Notes under the pieces: model-generated | The model's database searches: none | Seen by the model: only the letters and a program-made list of their open reading frames with translations | What the model was told of the DNA's origin: nothing | Position numbers and translations under genes: made by a program | In this document: positions 31,434-43,481 of the stretch, one piece after another | Position numbering within the stretch: the first letter of the stretch is position 1 | Layout: the number at the start of each line of letters is the position of its first letter | DNA from: Corynespora cassiicola | Taxonomy: Eukaryota; Ascomycota; Dothideomycetes; Pleosporales; Corynesporascaceae | DNA length: 64,000 bases | Assembly (NCBI GenBank): GCA_022059125.1 | Contig: JAEUWY010000020.1 | Location: forward strand, 1,426,001-1,490,000 | Reading direction: 5' to 3'

Positions 31434-32467
31434 GATGTATGTTGGATTTGTTCGGAGCGTGTCCATACAAAGCCTCAGCTGCTTCGGGCTGTCTGCAACA
31501 GGCGACGAAGGCCTCGGAATGGCCCACAGCAGGGCGTGAAGCTCAAGCAGGAGACAGATGGATCATTTGGCCTGAAGTGGTCATCGACATCATGTATACA
31601 AAGCAGCCTCTGCGTGAGAGCTGGAGGAAGGTGCAAAACCCTCAGACCAGCGGCTGTGGTGACCTCCAGCGACACCGTCTTGCTTGGAGACTGTGCTTAT
31701 AACAATAGCTGGCTGTGGTCCAGATCATGTACCTACACCTACCTAGGTATCTATACCCAGCTGCCTAAGCTCGAAAAGCTTGCGCTACATGCAGAAACCG
31801 TATGAACATGCTCGTCACTGTGGCAGCAATTCAGCCCAAATCTCTCAAACTCAAGCTCTCTTCTTCAACGCGTCACACCAGGCGACGACATCAACGAAAA
31901 GTTAGGAATGCCAGCAAAAATTGCGCCGGTGAAGCCCCCGAAGGAGATTCAAACCAAGACCGCTCCGCGCTGTGCAATGCAGGCGATCCTGATTGACCGT
32001 CTGGATTCTTGATCCCAGAGGTCCCAACAAGGTAAGTATGAGGAGTGAGAAGGGGACGACCAGCGACGGGTTTATATAGAGGCCTGCCGCGGCCCGTGCG
32101 TCTAAGCGAGCCGGCTATACCTCGGGGACCGCTGAGCGAGCCAGCAGACCCGCTTTTCCTTTCCCAGCCACCTCCCAGGTTCACGTGCTTGCGTGCTCAC
32201 TTCCAATTCAGGCTTCGGCGGGCTGATCCGTGGGAGAGAGGCCCCAACGACCCTCTACAAAGTGCGCTTCGTGTGTGTTTGGTGGGTGATGGGACGACTG
32301 ATGCCTACAGAGTGTGCCCAGAGCGTTTAGCAGATAAGGCAGCATGTCTCTCGCACTGGGTATCTACCTACCCAGGCAGGCGTGCAGGTGCCTTGTACCT
32401 TCACCTCCTCGGCCATGCTCGCCTTGCGACAGCCATGCTTTCCAATGCCGTGTTTCCACTATTCAAA
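31434..32467. promoter_or_regulatory. Upstream region of the 2EXR gene
   Basis: It holds a TACCTAGGTA palindrome (31740-31749), a TATATA at 32073-32078 and a CACGTG at 32182-32187. The frame of the 2EXR gene is open back to 32045, but the upstream part lies over the TATA-like element and is Arg/Pro-rich, so it is treated as leader. Confidence 0.45.
32073..32078 (+). promoter_or_regulatory. TATA-like element upstream of the 2EXR gene
   Basis: TTATATAG on the plus strand, 390 bp before the chosen ATG. This is far for a fungal TATA box unless the leader is long or spliced. Confidence 0.25.
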
Positions 32468-33202
32468 ATGTCCACATCCCACCCCTCTGATCCAAGCCAA
32501 TCCCAGGCCCGCTTCACATGCTTCGGAGACCTCTGCTGCGAGCTGCGCCTTATGATCTGGAAGGAGGCAGCCCTCGGATCCTGCCTGCCCATCACACACG
32601 CAAAGTTCAAGTTCGACGAATACCACGGCAAAGCCTCCGTCACCCTCACGCCCCCCGCCATCCTGCTCGTGAACCGGGAGGCGCGAAGGGAAGCCCTGAG
32701 CATGTTCTCGCGCTCCCGCAACAAGACGCTCGTCCTGGACGTGACGCGCTCGTGCTGGGACGACAAGTCCATCATGTTGCCGCTCCTGGATGCCGCCCTG
32801 AGAAACGCCTACCTGAGGCCCGAGCACGTGGTGGTAAAGATTCCGTCCGACCACTTCGTGAGATCCCACCGGGGCTGCATGTACGTCATGATTGTCCAGG
32901 ACCTTGTACCCAGCCTTGAGTCCTTGTCGTTCCTTGTCAAGGATGGGTCGTGTTCGTTGTCCTGTGTGTGGGAAAAGACCAGTGAGATCATACGCCGTTG
33001 GCTCAAAATACACTTGAAGGGCTTCCTGCCGCCGCTGGAGATACGACTGTGGGTTAGAGGAGAGGAGGGGTGGTCCAAGTTCGTGCCGGACCCGAGGAAT
33101 TGTGACCTGACGGTACCACTTCACCTGAGAACGATGCCTGGGAAAATAGTAGAGACACGACCAGCCGGCGTCACGGCGGACGGTATACTGGAACGGCTGT
33201 AG
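32468..33202 (+). CDS. 2EXR domain protein of unknown function
   Basis: Single exon, 244 residues from MSTSHPSDPSQ. An ATG eleven codons upstream (32435) is also possible. The 2EXR motif is FTCFGDLCCELRLMIWKEAA, then TPPAILLVNREARREALSMF, the usual arrangement in this large, filamentous-fungus-specific family. Its F-box-like start suggests protein interaction, but no function is established. It has no membrane segment. It sits alone, with long gene-free stretches on both sides. Copies of this family are often lineage-specific and variable. Confidence 0.72.
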   Translation: MSTSHPSDPSQSQARFTCFGDLCCELRLMIWKEAALGSCLPITHAKFKFDEYHGKASVTLTPPAILLVNREARREALSMFSRSRNKTLVLDVTRSCWDDKSIMLPLLDAALRNAYLRPEHVVVKIPSDHFVRSHRGCMYVMIVQDLVPSLESLSFLVKDGSCSLSCVWEKTSEIIRRWLKIHLKGFLPPLEIRLWVRGEEGWSKFVPDPRNCDLTVPLHLRTMPGKIVETRPAGVTADGILERL

Positions 33203-34202
33203 GAAGGTCGTTGGACGATATGGAGCATCGGATGGTGGAGCGGCTTGTGGAGGGGTTGGTTTTGGGATTTGAACTTCAGGGAAAAGACTGCTAACCGTGG
33301 TCCACCCGTGAAATCTCCTTCAACACACGAGGGCTGTGGTATGATTGCATCCGAGTAGACGAGGCTCTCTCGGCCGTTGTCTTATTCGCCAGGGGCAACT
33401 AGATTATGCCCTCCGCTGGACACGATACCTTCCCCAATGCGCCAGCACCTCCGCCCCATTCCGCTTATTTCAACCGTATACACGATGCACATAGTGCGGT
33501 CATTATAAAATACTCTGTTTAACATGGCAAGAAGGATGATGAGCACAGTGGGAGAGGGCAGATTGTACAAGGCACCTGAACCGGAGACATTCCAGAGGAT
33601 GAGTTGCCGTAACGAGGAAATGGGGTGAGGCGCAATAGAGAAGTAGTAGAAGTAATTGATTGCAAGGGTAGAGAGTGGGGTTAATCGGAAAAAAAGGAAT
33701 TCTGGGGGGGTATATAAAGACTGGGTAGAAGTTCTTCGTTCATGATTTATTTTTTCCCCTTTGGCGGATAGGAGAGATGTAAGGGGTCACGAGGCCTATG
33801 TGCTCCCCCTGTTTTAGTGTTGCAAATCCTTTCGATTAGAAGGGCCAGATCTTCAACCCGTCCTTAATGCCTCTCTTGCTGACTTCATCTACACATTTCT
33901 TTCGGTTTTAAAGTGCCGGGGGAATGATTGTGTGGCGCAGAGGGTGCGGATACCTGAATACGGCTTAGGACGTACCCCTTGCCTATCAAGAGCAGCCATC
34001 ATTCATCATAGACCTCACATGGTATTTGAAAAGCATGGTGTGATGAGTTCAAAAGTTAAATTGAGTTATCCAAAAAGCAGTAACAACACGGCTGCCGCCC
34101 ATGTGTGTATCAGAATCGCTGTATAAAGTGCCTCTCCAGTTTTAAAGAACAGATATACGCCGGTTTAGGTATAAGAACATTGAGAAATTGAAAACTAATT
34201 GA
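33203..34202. other. Gene-free stretch between the 2EXR gene and the AA7 oxidase
   Basis: 3' flanks of convergent genes, AT-rich in 33460-33790 and 34020-34200. A clear TATATAAA at 33711-33718 is followed within 25-50 bp by no frame longer than a few codons. No other feature seen. Confidence 0.45.
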
Positions 34203-35830
34203 CTAGGCGCCGATGGCCTGTGGGTTCCAGAAAACAGACTGTGGGTCAAACTTTTGCTTGAGCGGTAGGAGCTTGGAGTAGAGCTCCTCGCCGTAGTACA
34301 ACTCGTGCGCAGTCGCAGCATCGTAGCTGGGGTCGACGTAGTTGAGGTAGGCGCCAAATTTGGTCTGGGGTTGGGCGTTGATGATGGCATCGTTCAGGCC
34401 TTGGATATAGTCGATCGAGCTGGCCTGCATGCCGTAGTTCTGGAAGACCCAAAGGGAGTCGCGCTCCGAGTAGGCAGCAAACTCAGTGTCCTTGGCGTTG
34501 ATCTGGGAACCAGGTCCGCCGTATAGGTTGATGATGATGTAGTATCCGTCGGGTGGGCTGCCGGCGGTGACGTAGTCGTAAAAGGCACCAATGGCATCGG
34601 CAGTCAGACCGCCGTCGGTTTCGGGAACGGTGATGGATTTCGCAAAGAAATTATCGTGCTCGTCGTAGCCAGTTGTGGGAACAGTGATGGTATCCGCGCC
34701 TCCCATAAGTATCAAGTAAGCAGTCCAGTTGTACGACTGGACCGTGATGGAAGGGGGCTGGATGATACCGCGCAGGAACTCGGGCTGAACTGTCGATTCG
34801 AATTCCTCGACGCTGCCAAAGAAAGTGCCGCTCAGACTGTATGTAGTGCCATCCATGTAGGTACCCCAAGAGATGCGGCTGTCGATCACGCTCTCGTTCT
34901 TAGCAAAATCCTGAATGTGGAGGAAGGAGTTGGTAAATGTCTCCTTGTCTTGGTACATGGCCTCTCCGAATGGAAAGCTGAAGTAGGTGACGGATTCAGG
35001 CGCGGGGTGGGTCTGGAGGTAGAAAGTGGTGATGATGCCAAAGGACTCGGCGGCGCCGCGGATAGCCCAGTAGACCTCCGAGTTCTCGCTTGCAGAAGCG
35101 TGCACCAATGATCCGTCCGCAAGAACGACATCAGCAGCGACGATGTGATCCATGGCAAGACCCCAGTTACTGGAATGAGTTAGCAGCCACTCTTTCATGT
35201 AAAGCTTATCAGAGGAACTTTTTCCAAGTCCTCTTATGTCAGATGGACTTACCGAGAAGTGTGACCATATCCACCGTGAGTAAAGTGACCACCAATGCCA
35301 ACACCGGGGCAGGTACCATGAGAAAGAGCGCGCTTGCCCTGGTCCCAGATGCCCTGGGCGAGGTTTCCAAGACGAACACCACCGCCAACAGTGGCGATGC
35401 CAGTGGCATCGTCAAGCTTGATGTCCTGGAAAGACTCGAGGAATATCACTTTATTAGGTCAACTTCTGCTCCTATCAAAAAAAGGCAAAATCTTACTCAT
35501 AGAGCCATCCTGGCCACCGGAGCTGAACGAGGCATATGAGTGGCCGCCAGACTTGGCCTGGACTTTGACGTCGAATGAAGCCGCACATGACACGGCATCT
35601 TGAACGTGTTGATTGGTAGTAGGCACGACGATGACTGCAGGCTTGTATTGAAGGCGCAAATTGAAAGGTTCCGCCAGCTCGGCATAGTCGGGAGAGTCGG
35701 TCCACTTTACCGGGACGTCCTTGGAGCCCAAGCAATCGGACAGCGATTCGTAGGTGGCCCGTCTGAAGCGGTTTGCATTGACTAAACCAGCCGAGGCAAG
35801 GCCGGCGAGTAAGGAGGCTTCGAACCTCAT
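34203..35830 (-). CDS. Secreted FAD-linked oxidase, berberine-bridge/AA7 (glucooligosaccharide oxidase-like)
   Basis: Three exons, 35830-35497, 35448-35253, 35169-34203 (introns 48 and 83 nt), give 498 residues. An N-terminal signal peptide (MRFEASLLAGLASAGLVNA) is visible. The FAD-binding domain carries both covalent anchors of the bicovalent type: His97 in KSGGHSY and Cys158 in HGTCPGVGIGGH, a pair found in glucooligosaccharide and chito-oligosaccharide oxidases. The BBE domain is at the C-terminus (GAYLNYVDPSYD and KQKFDPQSVFWNPQAIG). Such enzymes oxidise the reducing end of oligosaccharides to lactones, releasing hydrogen peroxide; other members oxidise secondary metabolites. Expected to be extracellular. 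It lies 1.9 kb from another predicted secreted enzyme on the same strand. Confidence 0.9.
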
Positions 35831-37688
35831 ACTGTGATGGAGAGATAGGGCTGAAAAACGGGCTGTTGTCGAGAAGTGGTGAATTGCGCCTAGGAAAGCA
35901 AAGGGATTGTGAGGTAGAGAGCGTGGCGATGGAAAATGAGTCTCCGCAGGCGGCCGAAGTTAAGATTATATAGTTGTGGGGCTATGCCTTCCCGTTCATC
36001 AGGCAGCCGGTGAGATATCCAGGTAAGACAAAGCCGCTACGTATGACAAGGCCGTTAACTCGAACCAGGCGTCTGGGGCTTGTAAAGTACAGCGGTGCAG
36101 ATGTAATACTTCTGGTGGTGAGCTTCTTTCATTCGTTCTGGGCGTGAGACGGGAGAGGCGAAAGTGAGATTATGGTGTATTGGGTCCACAGGTTGGTTAG
36201 GCTTACTGTTGGAAGGAGCGAACGAACAAGGTAGGTACGCCCCGAGGTCGTGAATAAGACTACACGTGCCCACGCGGCGAAGAAGAAGCAGGCCTCAGGC
36301 TTGGGATCAGGTGCAATGCACAACGGAGGGGGGGGGGATGATGAGAACCAAAATGGGCGCCGGTCACTGGATGGAACTCTAACACGGCAGCGGCACGATA
36401 TATACATGCGCAGTGAGATAACCACGTAGACTCGGGGAAAATCTTATAGCGCTGGCAAGATCGACGTCGACAGGCCGGCAATGGTACCTGCGTCAGAGCA
36501 CCCCAGCGCCATCGTATCCACGCCGACTACCGTCGACTAAAAAACTCGACCCTCTGCGCCAAAGCGACGCCCGTGTCACACAATACGAACAGCAGCGTCA
36601 TGCCTTGGCCATTGGCCACCAGGGCCATCTTTTTCCAGTTGCCCCGCGCAGCTATATCGAGCTGGCCGTCGCCAATCACACGTCTTAGTGTCGCACGTCA
36701 CGCAAATGCGCCACAACACTCTTGGGCCACCACGGCCGATAATTTCCGGCGAGTGCAATTGGCCAGGCTGGACAGGTCAGAGGAAATGAGAACCACCCTG
36801 CGTAATGTGCTTCTGAGGCGTGCAGAGGAGGTGGAGGGGCATGTCCCCAAAGGGGAGACGGTGCCTCCTTTCTCCACACGCCGACTTCAGCCCTTCCGCA
36901 TGCTCCGGCAAGCGAGCGACCCGGCGACCCAACACCTCGCACCTTGGCCCCCTTTAGCATGCCGCTGGGCATTCCGCCATTCCCACGTTCCGTCATCTGG
37001 CATGCCGGACGGACAAAATCTCTGGTACCGCACGGTAGGCGTCCTGCAGCTAGTCTCGATCGTGTCGTAGCCCCACGGGCCTAAAGGCCAACGCTATGAC
37101 ACGTTGCTATTTCCGGAACCCGACAAGGAGGAAAAAAACGAACAAGAGACCAAGGGATGCCTAGATGGCGCCCGTGGCAATCTCTTGATTCAACGCCTAG
37201 CTTCGGCTCGCGCCCCGCAACCGGTCAGCGCGGCGAAGTCAAGGGACCTGCGTGAGATTTGAGGCCTTATGGATCCCGTCTGACCCATGTGACCCGACCA
37301 CAGCTCGCCCGGTGTCTGGGTACAGAGGATCCATCGATTTCGGATGCCTGCAGCTATGGGACTTGCCCTCCGCATCACCATTGGTAGTTTGCATGTCTCA
37401 CTTGATCTTGCCAGTTGGGGAAACATTGCGGTGGAGAGCGAACTCCTGTGCCCCAATTTGAGTCTACATTGTGTCTGTTGAGGTCGAAATTATCTATACT
37501 ATACATTAGAGAGAGATGCTTCTCTCCCGCTGCCCCGGCAAGATGCAATGGTTTTGTTTCGGTATTTCAGCCAGGGTATTGGGGTTCCATAATATCCATC
37601 CGACCTAGACGGTCGCAAGGTTGGTTCATAGCAGGTTCATAACATTAATGGCCGTTTCCATCAAGGCCGCACCGGCATCATACGCCGC
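35831..37688. other. Gene-free stretch between the AA7 oxidase and the S41 protease
   Basis: It holds the AA7 oxidase promoter (TATA candidate; CACGTG at 36263-36268), then sequence with no recognised gene. A 165-codon frame at 36573-37070 has no domain and an Arg/Pro/Ser-rich composition typical of chance frames. AT-richer near 37480-37660. Confidence 0.4.
35966..35972 (-). promoter_or_regulatory. TATA box candidate of the AA7 oxidase gene
   Basis: TATATAA on the minus strand, 136 bp upstream of the ATG at 35830, in an otherwise GC-balanced promoter. A TATA box suits an inducible secreted enzyme gene. Confidence 0.5.
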
Positions 37689-40031
37689 TCACGGGTGCAT
37701 GAATCCATCGCCGTGCAGCTTACACTGCGTCTTCAGGTCGAATGTCTTCTCAAATGCCTCGAATTGCTGCAGGGCCACAGCTTGGGGCGTGTGCGCTTGC
37801 CTCCGTTTTAGGTTGGTAGTGACTTCGTGAGCATCGCGCTTCATAGCGTAGCCGCTTACGCACTTGCTGTTGTCTCCCCATTGGGCATCCGCAGCGGCTT
37901 TCCAGATTGCGGTCGCATCCACAGTCATCTCTGGGGTATAGAACAGTCGGCAGTCGGCTTCCTCGTAGATGAACTGGGTGGCGATGCCGGACGTATCGTT
38001 GTAGAGAAGAGCGTCCCTCACGTTGACCCCAGGCGAACCAGATGCACGGTTGTACACCAAATCGTTGTAGTAGTCGGCCCTCAGGACTGAGCTGTTGAGC
38101 TTCTGCTTCAAATCTCCTTCCGCCTTCATTATGGCCATTTGAGCCATGTTTTGGATGAAGGCCCATTGGTAATTGTTCGATCCTTTGACACCACCAATGG
38201 CCTGAATGGGGTTCTTGTTAGCCCTGCCACCAAGTGCAATGGTCTTGACGCCTGTTTGCTTAGTCAAGAACTCGCTAAAAATTGTGCAAGTCGAAGCACA
38301 GTAACCATCGGTGAGCAGGACAATGTTCTCAGGCGAAAAGCGTGGCCCTCCAGTGACATTGGCGAGGGGTCCGTAACCAGTGATGTTGATTCCACCTGAG
38401 CTATATGGAATGTAAACATCAGACAGATTCCAGCGCGAAGTCGAAGTATAGAGATCTAGTCACTGGTCAATGACGGTCCTCTTAGTTGATGACAGTTTCA
38501 TGTTGTACATACCTCCATTGGCCTCGATAGGTCCGAACTTTTCGCTCCACGATCCGAAAGGCTTGCCGTCTACAGTCATATCGGTCCTGTAGTCGAAATA
38601 AGAAGCCTGGAAAGATGCGAGGGTTTGGTTGCTGGGGTTAAAGGCACGAGGAGAATTCGGAGCATAGGCACTGTATGCCTGGCCAATGAGGTCGCCAGCT
38701 TGGGTAGCTCGGAACCGGTTGGCACCGTAGGGGTCGACCGATGGGAATAGTTGCTTAAACAGGTCATAACCCTGGAGAATAGTGCCACCACCATTGGCCT
38801 GAACATCAATGACTAACTTGGTTTTGCCATCAGCCAATGACTTGGAAAGGAATTGCTGAGTTGTGCGTTGGAAAGGCACTTCGGCGTATGCCTCTCCGAC
38901 GAAGTTGGGCACCTGGAGTACAGCCACGTCCTCGTAGCCCTCAGCATCAATATAAAATCCATTGATGAGATTTCCCGGGCCAGGGACGACAGGCTGGGGG
39001 TATCCAGGCGCAGCAAGGGCTGTGGTTGAGACATCTTCCTCCGCCGAGGCAGCTGCAGTGCCCTGGCCATAGTAGAACCACTGGTCGCCCAATTCCTCGC
39101 CGGAGTTGACGTTGCGGAAGCTGACCAAAACGCGAGCAGAGTTTTGCATGGTAAAGTGACTGCCGTTGGCAAACGTGAGCGTGGTCGTGGGTCCCGGGTA
39201 GACCCATCGTCCGCGACCACCGCCGGTGAACATTCCAGTGCCACTTCCGGAAGTACCGAGACTGACCTGGGCAAGTTCGTAGAAGACGTTGTTGTACAAG
39301 GCATCGCGGTCTTGCAAGGAGCCGAACTGGCTCAGGTCCTCCAGGAACATGGCGGCATCTTGACCATCAATCTCGACGATTGGGGAAGGCTCGTACGAGA
39401 TATTCTTGAACTGCATTCCCAGGACATCGTGAAAGGCAAACACGGCAGGCAGTTTCTCGCCGTCTTCGGAAACCGATACCAAGGGGATAGGGCGACTCCA
39501 GGTGAAGATGTTGCCGATGGAGTCGGGAATGTAGCTGAAGTGGCCGTCATGAGCAGATTGGATCAATGTGTACAAGGCCCAGCCGAAGTCGTACTCGGAC
39601 TCGAACCTGCCCTCATCGATGCCTTGGGCGAGACGGTCGAGTCCACCGATGATGTCGACGGGATCCTGCACCTTCTCAACGTAGTCATCCGGAGGATTCT
39701 TGAGAGCCGTCAAGGTGCTCTGCCAGTTGATGTAGGGAGGCATGGCCTTGAGGAGGCGCTTGGCTGAGCTGGCATTGAAGGGAACGGACTTGAGGCAGTT
39801 GTAGGCGATTTCGGCAGGAACGAGTGGATAGCCACTAGCTTGGCCACGTCCTGGGTCATTGTAGACAGCTTGCGAGACCTGGGCACAGGGTGCAGCAGAG
39901 CTGTTGCCATTCTCCTGTCGGCCATGGAGAGGAGTGGCCTGGTGGAGAGGACGCGGAGCCGCTGGAGCAACGGGAGTGGCGCTGACAGCTGCAAACAAGC
40001 CCGTTAGGGCAAACAAAGCCGTCGACTTCAT
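37689..40031 (-). CDS. Secreted S41-family serine protease-like protein
   Basis: Two exons, 40031-38513 and 38395-37689, around a 117-nt intron (GTATGT...GCTCAG), give 741 residues. A signal peptide starts MKSTALFALTGLFAAVSATP. The middle has an N-glycosylation-rich domain, then the S41 core: GFYIDAEGYEDVAVLQVPNF, KTKLVIDVQANGGGTILQGY (strand plus oxyanion loop) and VLLTDGYCASTCTIF with the probable catalytic Ser541, flanked by two Cys. Fungal members of this CPAF-like S41 group are secreted and poorly characterised. The frame upstream of 40031 is open to 40217 but has no leader-like sequence, so the signal-peptide Met was chosen. The gene is spaced 1.9 kb from the AA7 oxidase, on the same strand. 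Confidence 0.85.
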
Positions 40032-43000
40032 GGCGGCTGGCGGTGACTTGCTCGACTTTTTTACAGAACGAGAGGACGACTTGGACGAGAAAAGAGGGCC
40101 GGTGAAGGTCACTTGAGGCGTGGAAGCGAATGAAACCCACCGTGCCGCGGACGGAATGAGAGAGGGTGGGGGGTTGGCGTTTGCGGCGAGAGGAAATTCC
40201 AAGGGCTGCAATTTCAATGAAGAAGCTGCGACCTCGGGGGGTGAAGTGAGTCACGTGCACGTGCACGCTAGCGTCGTCGACCCTGGCACCAAATGGGGAG
40301 ACGCGATGCGTGTTTGTTGGTGGGAAAAGGCGTCTGGGTGAGAGAGGAGGGTGCGTAGTGGCAGTACACAGGCGCCCGTCAAGGCGTGAAAGCCGCCGGC
40401 TTATGTATCCAACGGTCGCTAGCAGTAGGGGGTTGGGGGTACATAGTACATGTAGATGATAGGCATCTGGTGACGCAAAGGGACCACATGGCTACGAGTA
40501 CTAGCAGAGAAAAGCTCTCAACGCACGGCACCGCCCCAGCGGCCCGCGTTGTTTTCGGAAACAGAGCTGCCTAGGTGCGCGCTAGAGTCTACAGGCAGAG
40601 TCGGCCTAGGTGCGCCTGCTTGGGGAACCTGGAGAGACGCCAATCAGGGCGGAACCAGATGGACTAAGGTGAGTCCATGTCGCCTTGGTATACCCGGCCC
40701 CGGGCCATAGGGCCCTGGCTACTGGCTATTTCGATGAACACCAAAGAGCCGCATTAGCCAGGCCGTGTGACGCCCGCCTGGTCCTCCAGCCTGAGTGCAT
40801 GCCCGTATGGTCTGGAGCGAGGCCCGCAGACTTTCAGACATGCACGATTGCGACGCCCTGCGCCGGCGCGAGGTTGGAGGCATGTCCTCTGCGGTTGAGC
40901 GCGTCGTCGCCGGGCGAGGGCCCCGTCTCGTGGATTGCTGTCAGTCGTTTGTTCGGCACCGACGTCGAAGGCTGCGGTGGGTCCTGATGGCTGGCGAGAG
41001 CCAAAGGCTGGTGTCTTGGCGGCGTTTCATCCCCCCCGTGGACCTCGTCCTGCAGATCTTCCCAGCCAACTGCTCCACCCTCCGCCACACTGATATGCAT
41101 GCCAGCACACCAGCACACACCACTGCTCAACATCGTACCGTCTGCTGCAACGAAGCACAGCATTTGGCCCTCCCCCATCAGCTGTCCAGTTGCCCGAGAC
41201 GAACAGCCTGCTCTCCACATGTGCTTGCTCCCCTGTTTTCTCTGGGGTCCACGCTGTCCTTAGCCGCAATCTCCAACCCCCGATTTTTAGATTGCGATGT
41301 TCTTTTTCCATGGGGCCGGCATCCAGATTGATCGGCGACCTTGCATATCTTCTCAATTTTGGCTCCAGGCTTAAGCCATGCTTACCGCCTCAGTCGCCTC
41401 ACCACGCTTCTCTCCGCCTGTGCTGACGTCCCTTTTTTTTTTTCCTGCCAGCCAGAGCGACCGTCTCAACGCACGAGAGCATCGTAAGATGTGCGTACGG
41501 CAGCCATGCCGCCATCTCCTTGCTTCGAGACGCACCTCCAGACCCGATCAGCGTTTGCTTTTGGCCGATTGTCCACCTGGTTGTGAGCATACTGTATAGT
41601 CACCGCCGGTGCGGTTTTGTACCATATTTCCTCGCGACTTCCAACTCCTTTGCGCACGCGGTTGTCACACGTTCAATTCATGTCTCAGTCCCTTCGTTCT
41701 GCTGGCCATGCTACTAGTCCCCCAGCCTTCGGGGCCCCACCCGCCCAAACCTAAGGCCTCTAGCACTCTCATCTTCGCACAGCCATCATCGGGCGCCTGA
41801 CGTCGTGCCCAAAGTCAATGCTATTATGAGGGCGTGATCACACCGGATCCACCGCCTGGGGTAGAAGCCACCTTTTCCTCCGATTCTCCGTCCCAGGCAA
41901 CGCTCCAGAGATTGTCAACAGCTTTGACCTTGCATGTCGACGAACGTTGTCCATGCTCCCCACATTGACTAGATCCTGTTGGAATGTGCTAGCGTCGAGC
42001 CATTGAATCCTCTGTTGGTGCTTGAGTATGCTTGACTCGACATACAGCGCTAAGCGTCTTGGCCCTCCCAACCTCTTATCACAACAAAACATCGAATGAT
42101 GCCACTGGAAACTAGCACGACGCATCAGCTAGACTCACTCTCGAACACCCGTGACCAATATTTCGCTCTTCATCATACTCAATTGAGTATGGACCTCAAT
42201 GGCACCGTCTAGTACCTGTTGCACGAAACATGTCCCCAGCAATAGATGGGGTACTCGCAGCCGATCTCAAGAGCATGTACGCATCTTACCGCCCATTCCC
42301 GAACTACCAGCGTTCGGCCTTGCAATTCCCATTTTATCCTCGAGAGCACAGCGGTTGGCCTGAGAAGCAGGTACCCGCCAGCCGAACAGGATACTGCGTA
42401 ATCACTTCGTGTCATCGTCCGAAAGAATCGTGGACGAAGCATTAATATCGCGGCTAAAAACCGGCTTTACCCTCCACCTACGCGGCACATTGATGAATAG
42501 ATGAAGTAAGGACGGCGGCGCGCTGTGGATCGTCTACCTAGCTACGTATGCTCCTATCCACGCCCGCGTGGTGGCCGCACAATCATCGCCAACGCTACAC
42601 CTTTCCTCCTGCCAGGGACTTGGCGGATGGAACGTTGCACCTGGATCCAGTGAGTTTCCGAACTGTGCATGGTGGGTAGCAAGCGCTTGCTGCGTGCGAT
42701 GCCGAGCTTGTGCTCCGCGAGCCATCGAGTGAGGGACGTCGTTCAGCTGGGCCACGAATAGGACCAAGAACGGCAATTCCTGCTTGGAGCCGGACCATTC
42801 GCAAGGCCGCGGGGAGCCCACAAGGCGCCTTTGATGCCGAACGTAACGTGACTATCCGTTTCGCTGGGCTCGTATATTTTTTTTTCCCAAACGGGTACCA
42901 TGGAACTCGCCAATGTTCTGTGGCCTTCTTCCCCTCAAACTGCCCGCCCAAATCATCGACTGTGCCATCATTTCAATGTTGATAGTGTTTCTGGACTGGT

Positions 43001-43481
43001 GGTGCCATTTCTGTGTTTTGACGACGATAAACATGTATTCAAACACAACCAATTTTTCAGCCTGTCTAGAGCACTAACTACAGCATCGAGCGTCACTTGT
43101 ACATTGAACACACAACCTTGTTCCTCTTGTACTCTCCTCTCGGAGGAGGAAGCACTCCACAAATAGAATGCGCGATTAAAGAATCTGCAAAAGTACAATT
43201 GACACAACACGTACGCACACGTCGCAGTCCTTCAAGAATCAATATTAAGTACGTTTGTACTCGGAAACATCAACATAGGAAATAGCTCAACACCAAACGC
43301 CCGCCGCCCGCAAGCAATTTTGTATACAATCAACGAGCCGGAACTTGTAACAAGCATCGGCATAGCGGAGCCGTGACCGTACACCCATTGTACAACACGC
43401 CTCTGTACCCTCAACGATCCTTCTATTTCAGCGGCGAGGTGCCACATTCTACCTGCTCCCTCTAACCCCGTGATAGCTAGT
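40032..43481. other. Largest gene-free stretch in the window
   Basis: 3.45 kb between the S41 protease promoter and the VTC gene's 3' end. Many frames of 60-178 codons overlap in all six frames, with no start context, domain or consistent codon use. Doubled CACGTG lies at 40252-40263, CCTAGGTGCGC motifs recur near 40570-40612, and short T-runs lie at 41437 and 42875. No transposon ends, tRNA or rRNA seen. It could carry a long noncoding RNA or a decayed element, but I see no direct sign. Confidence 0.4.
40252..40263. promoter_or_regulatory. Doubled CACGTG E-box upstream of the S41 protease
   Basis: Two CACGTG hexamers abut without a gap (CACGTGCACGTG), about 220 bp before the protease ATG at 40031. 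A direct doubling is much less likely by chance than a single site. Confidence 0.45.

Noticed and set aside
36573..37070. 165-codon plus-strand frame
   Set aside because: No domain, no intron or start context, Arg/Pro/Ser-rich like a chance frame in GC-rich DNA.
40032..40217. 62-residue N-terminal extension of the S41 protease
   Set aside because: It would bury a clear signal peptide inside the protein.
40795..41331. 178-codon plus-strand frame and overlapping minus-strand frames
   Set aside because: Open in several frames at once, Cys/His/Thr-rich, no recognisable domain; treated as GC-driven chance.
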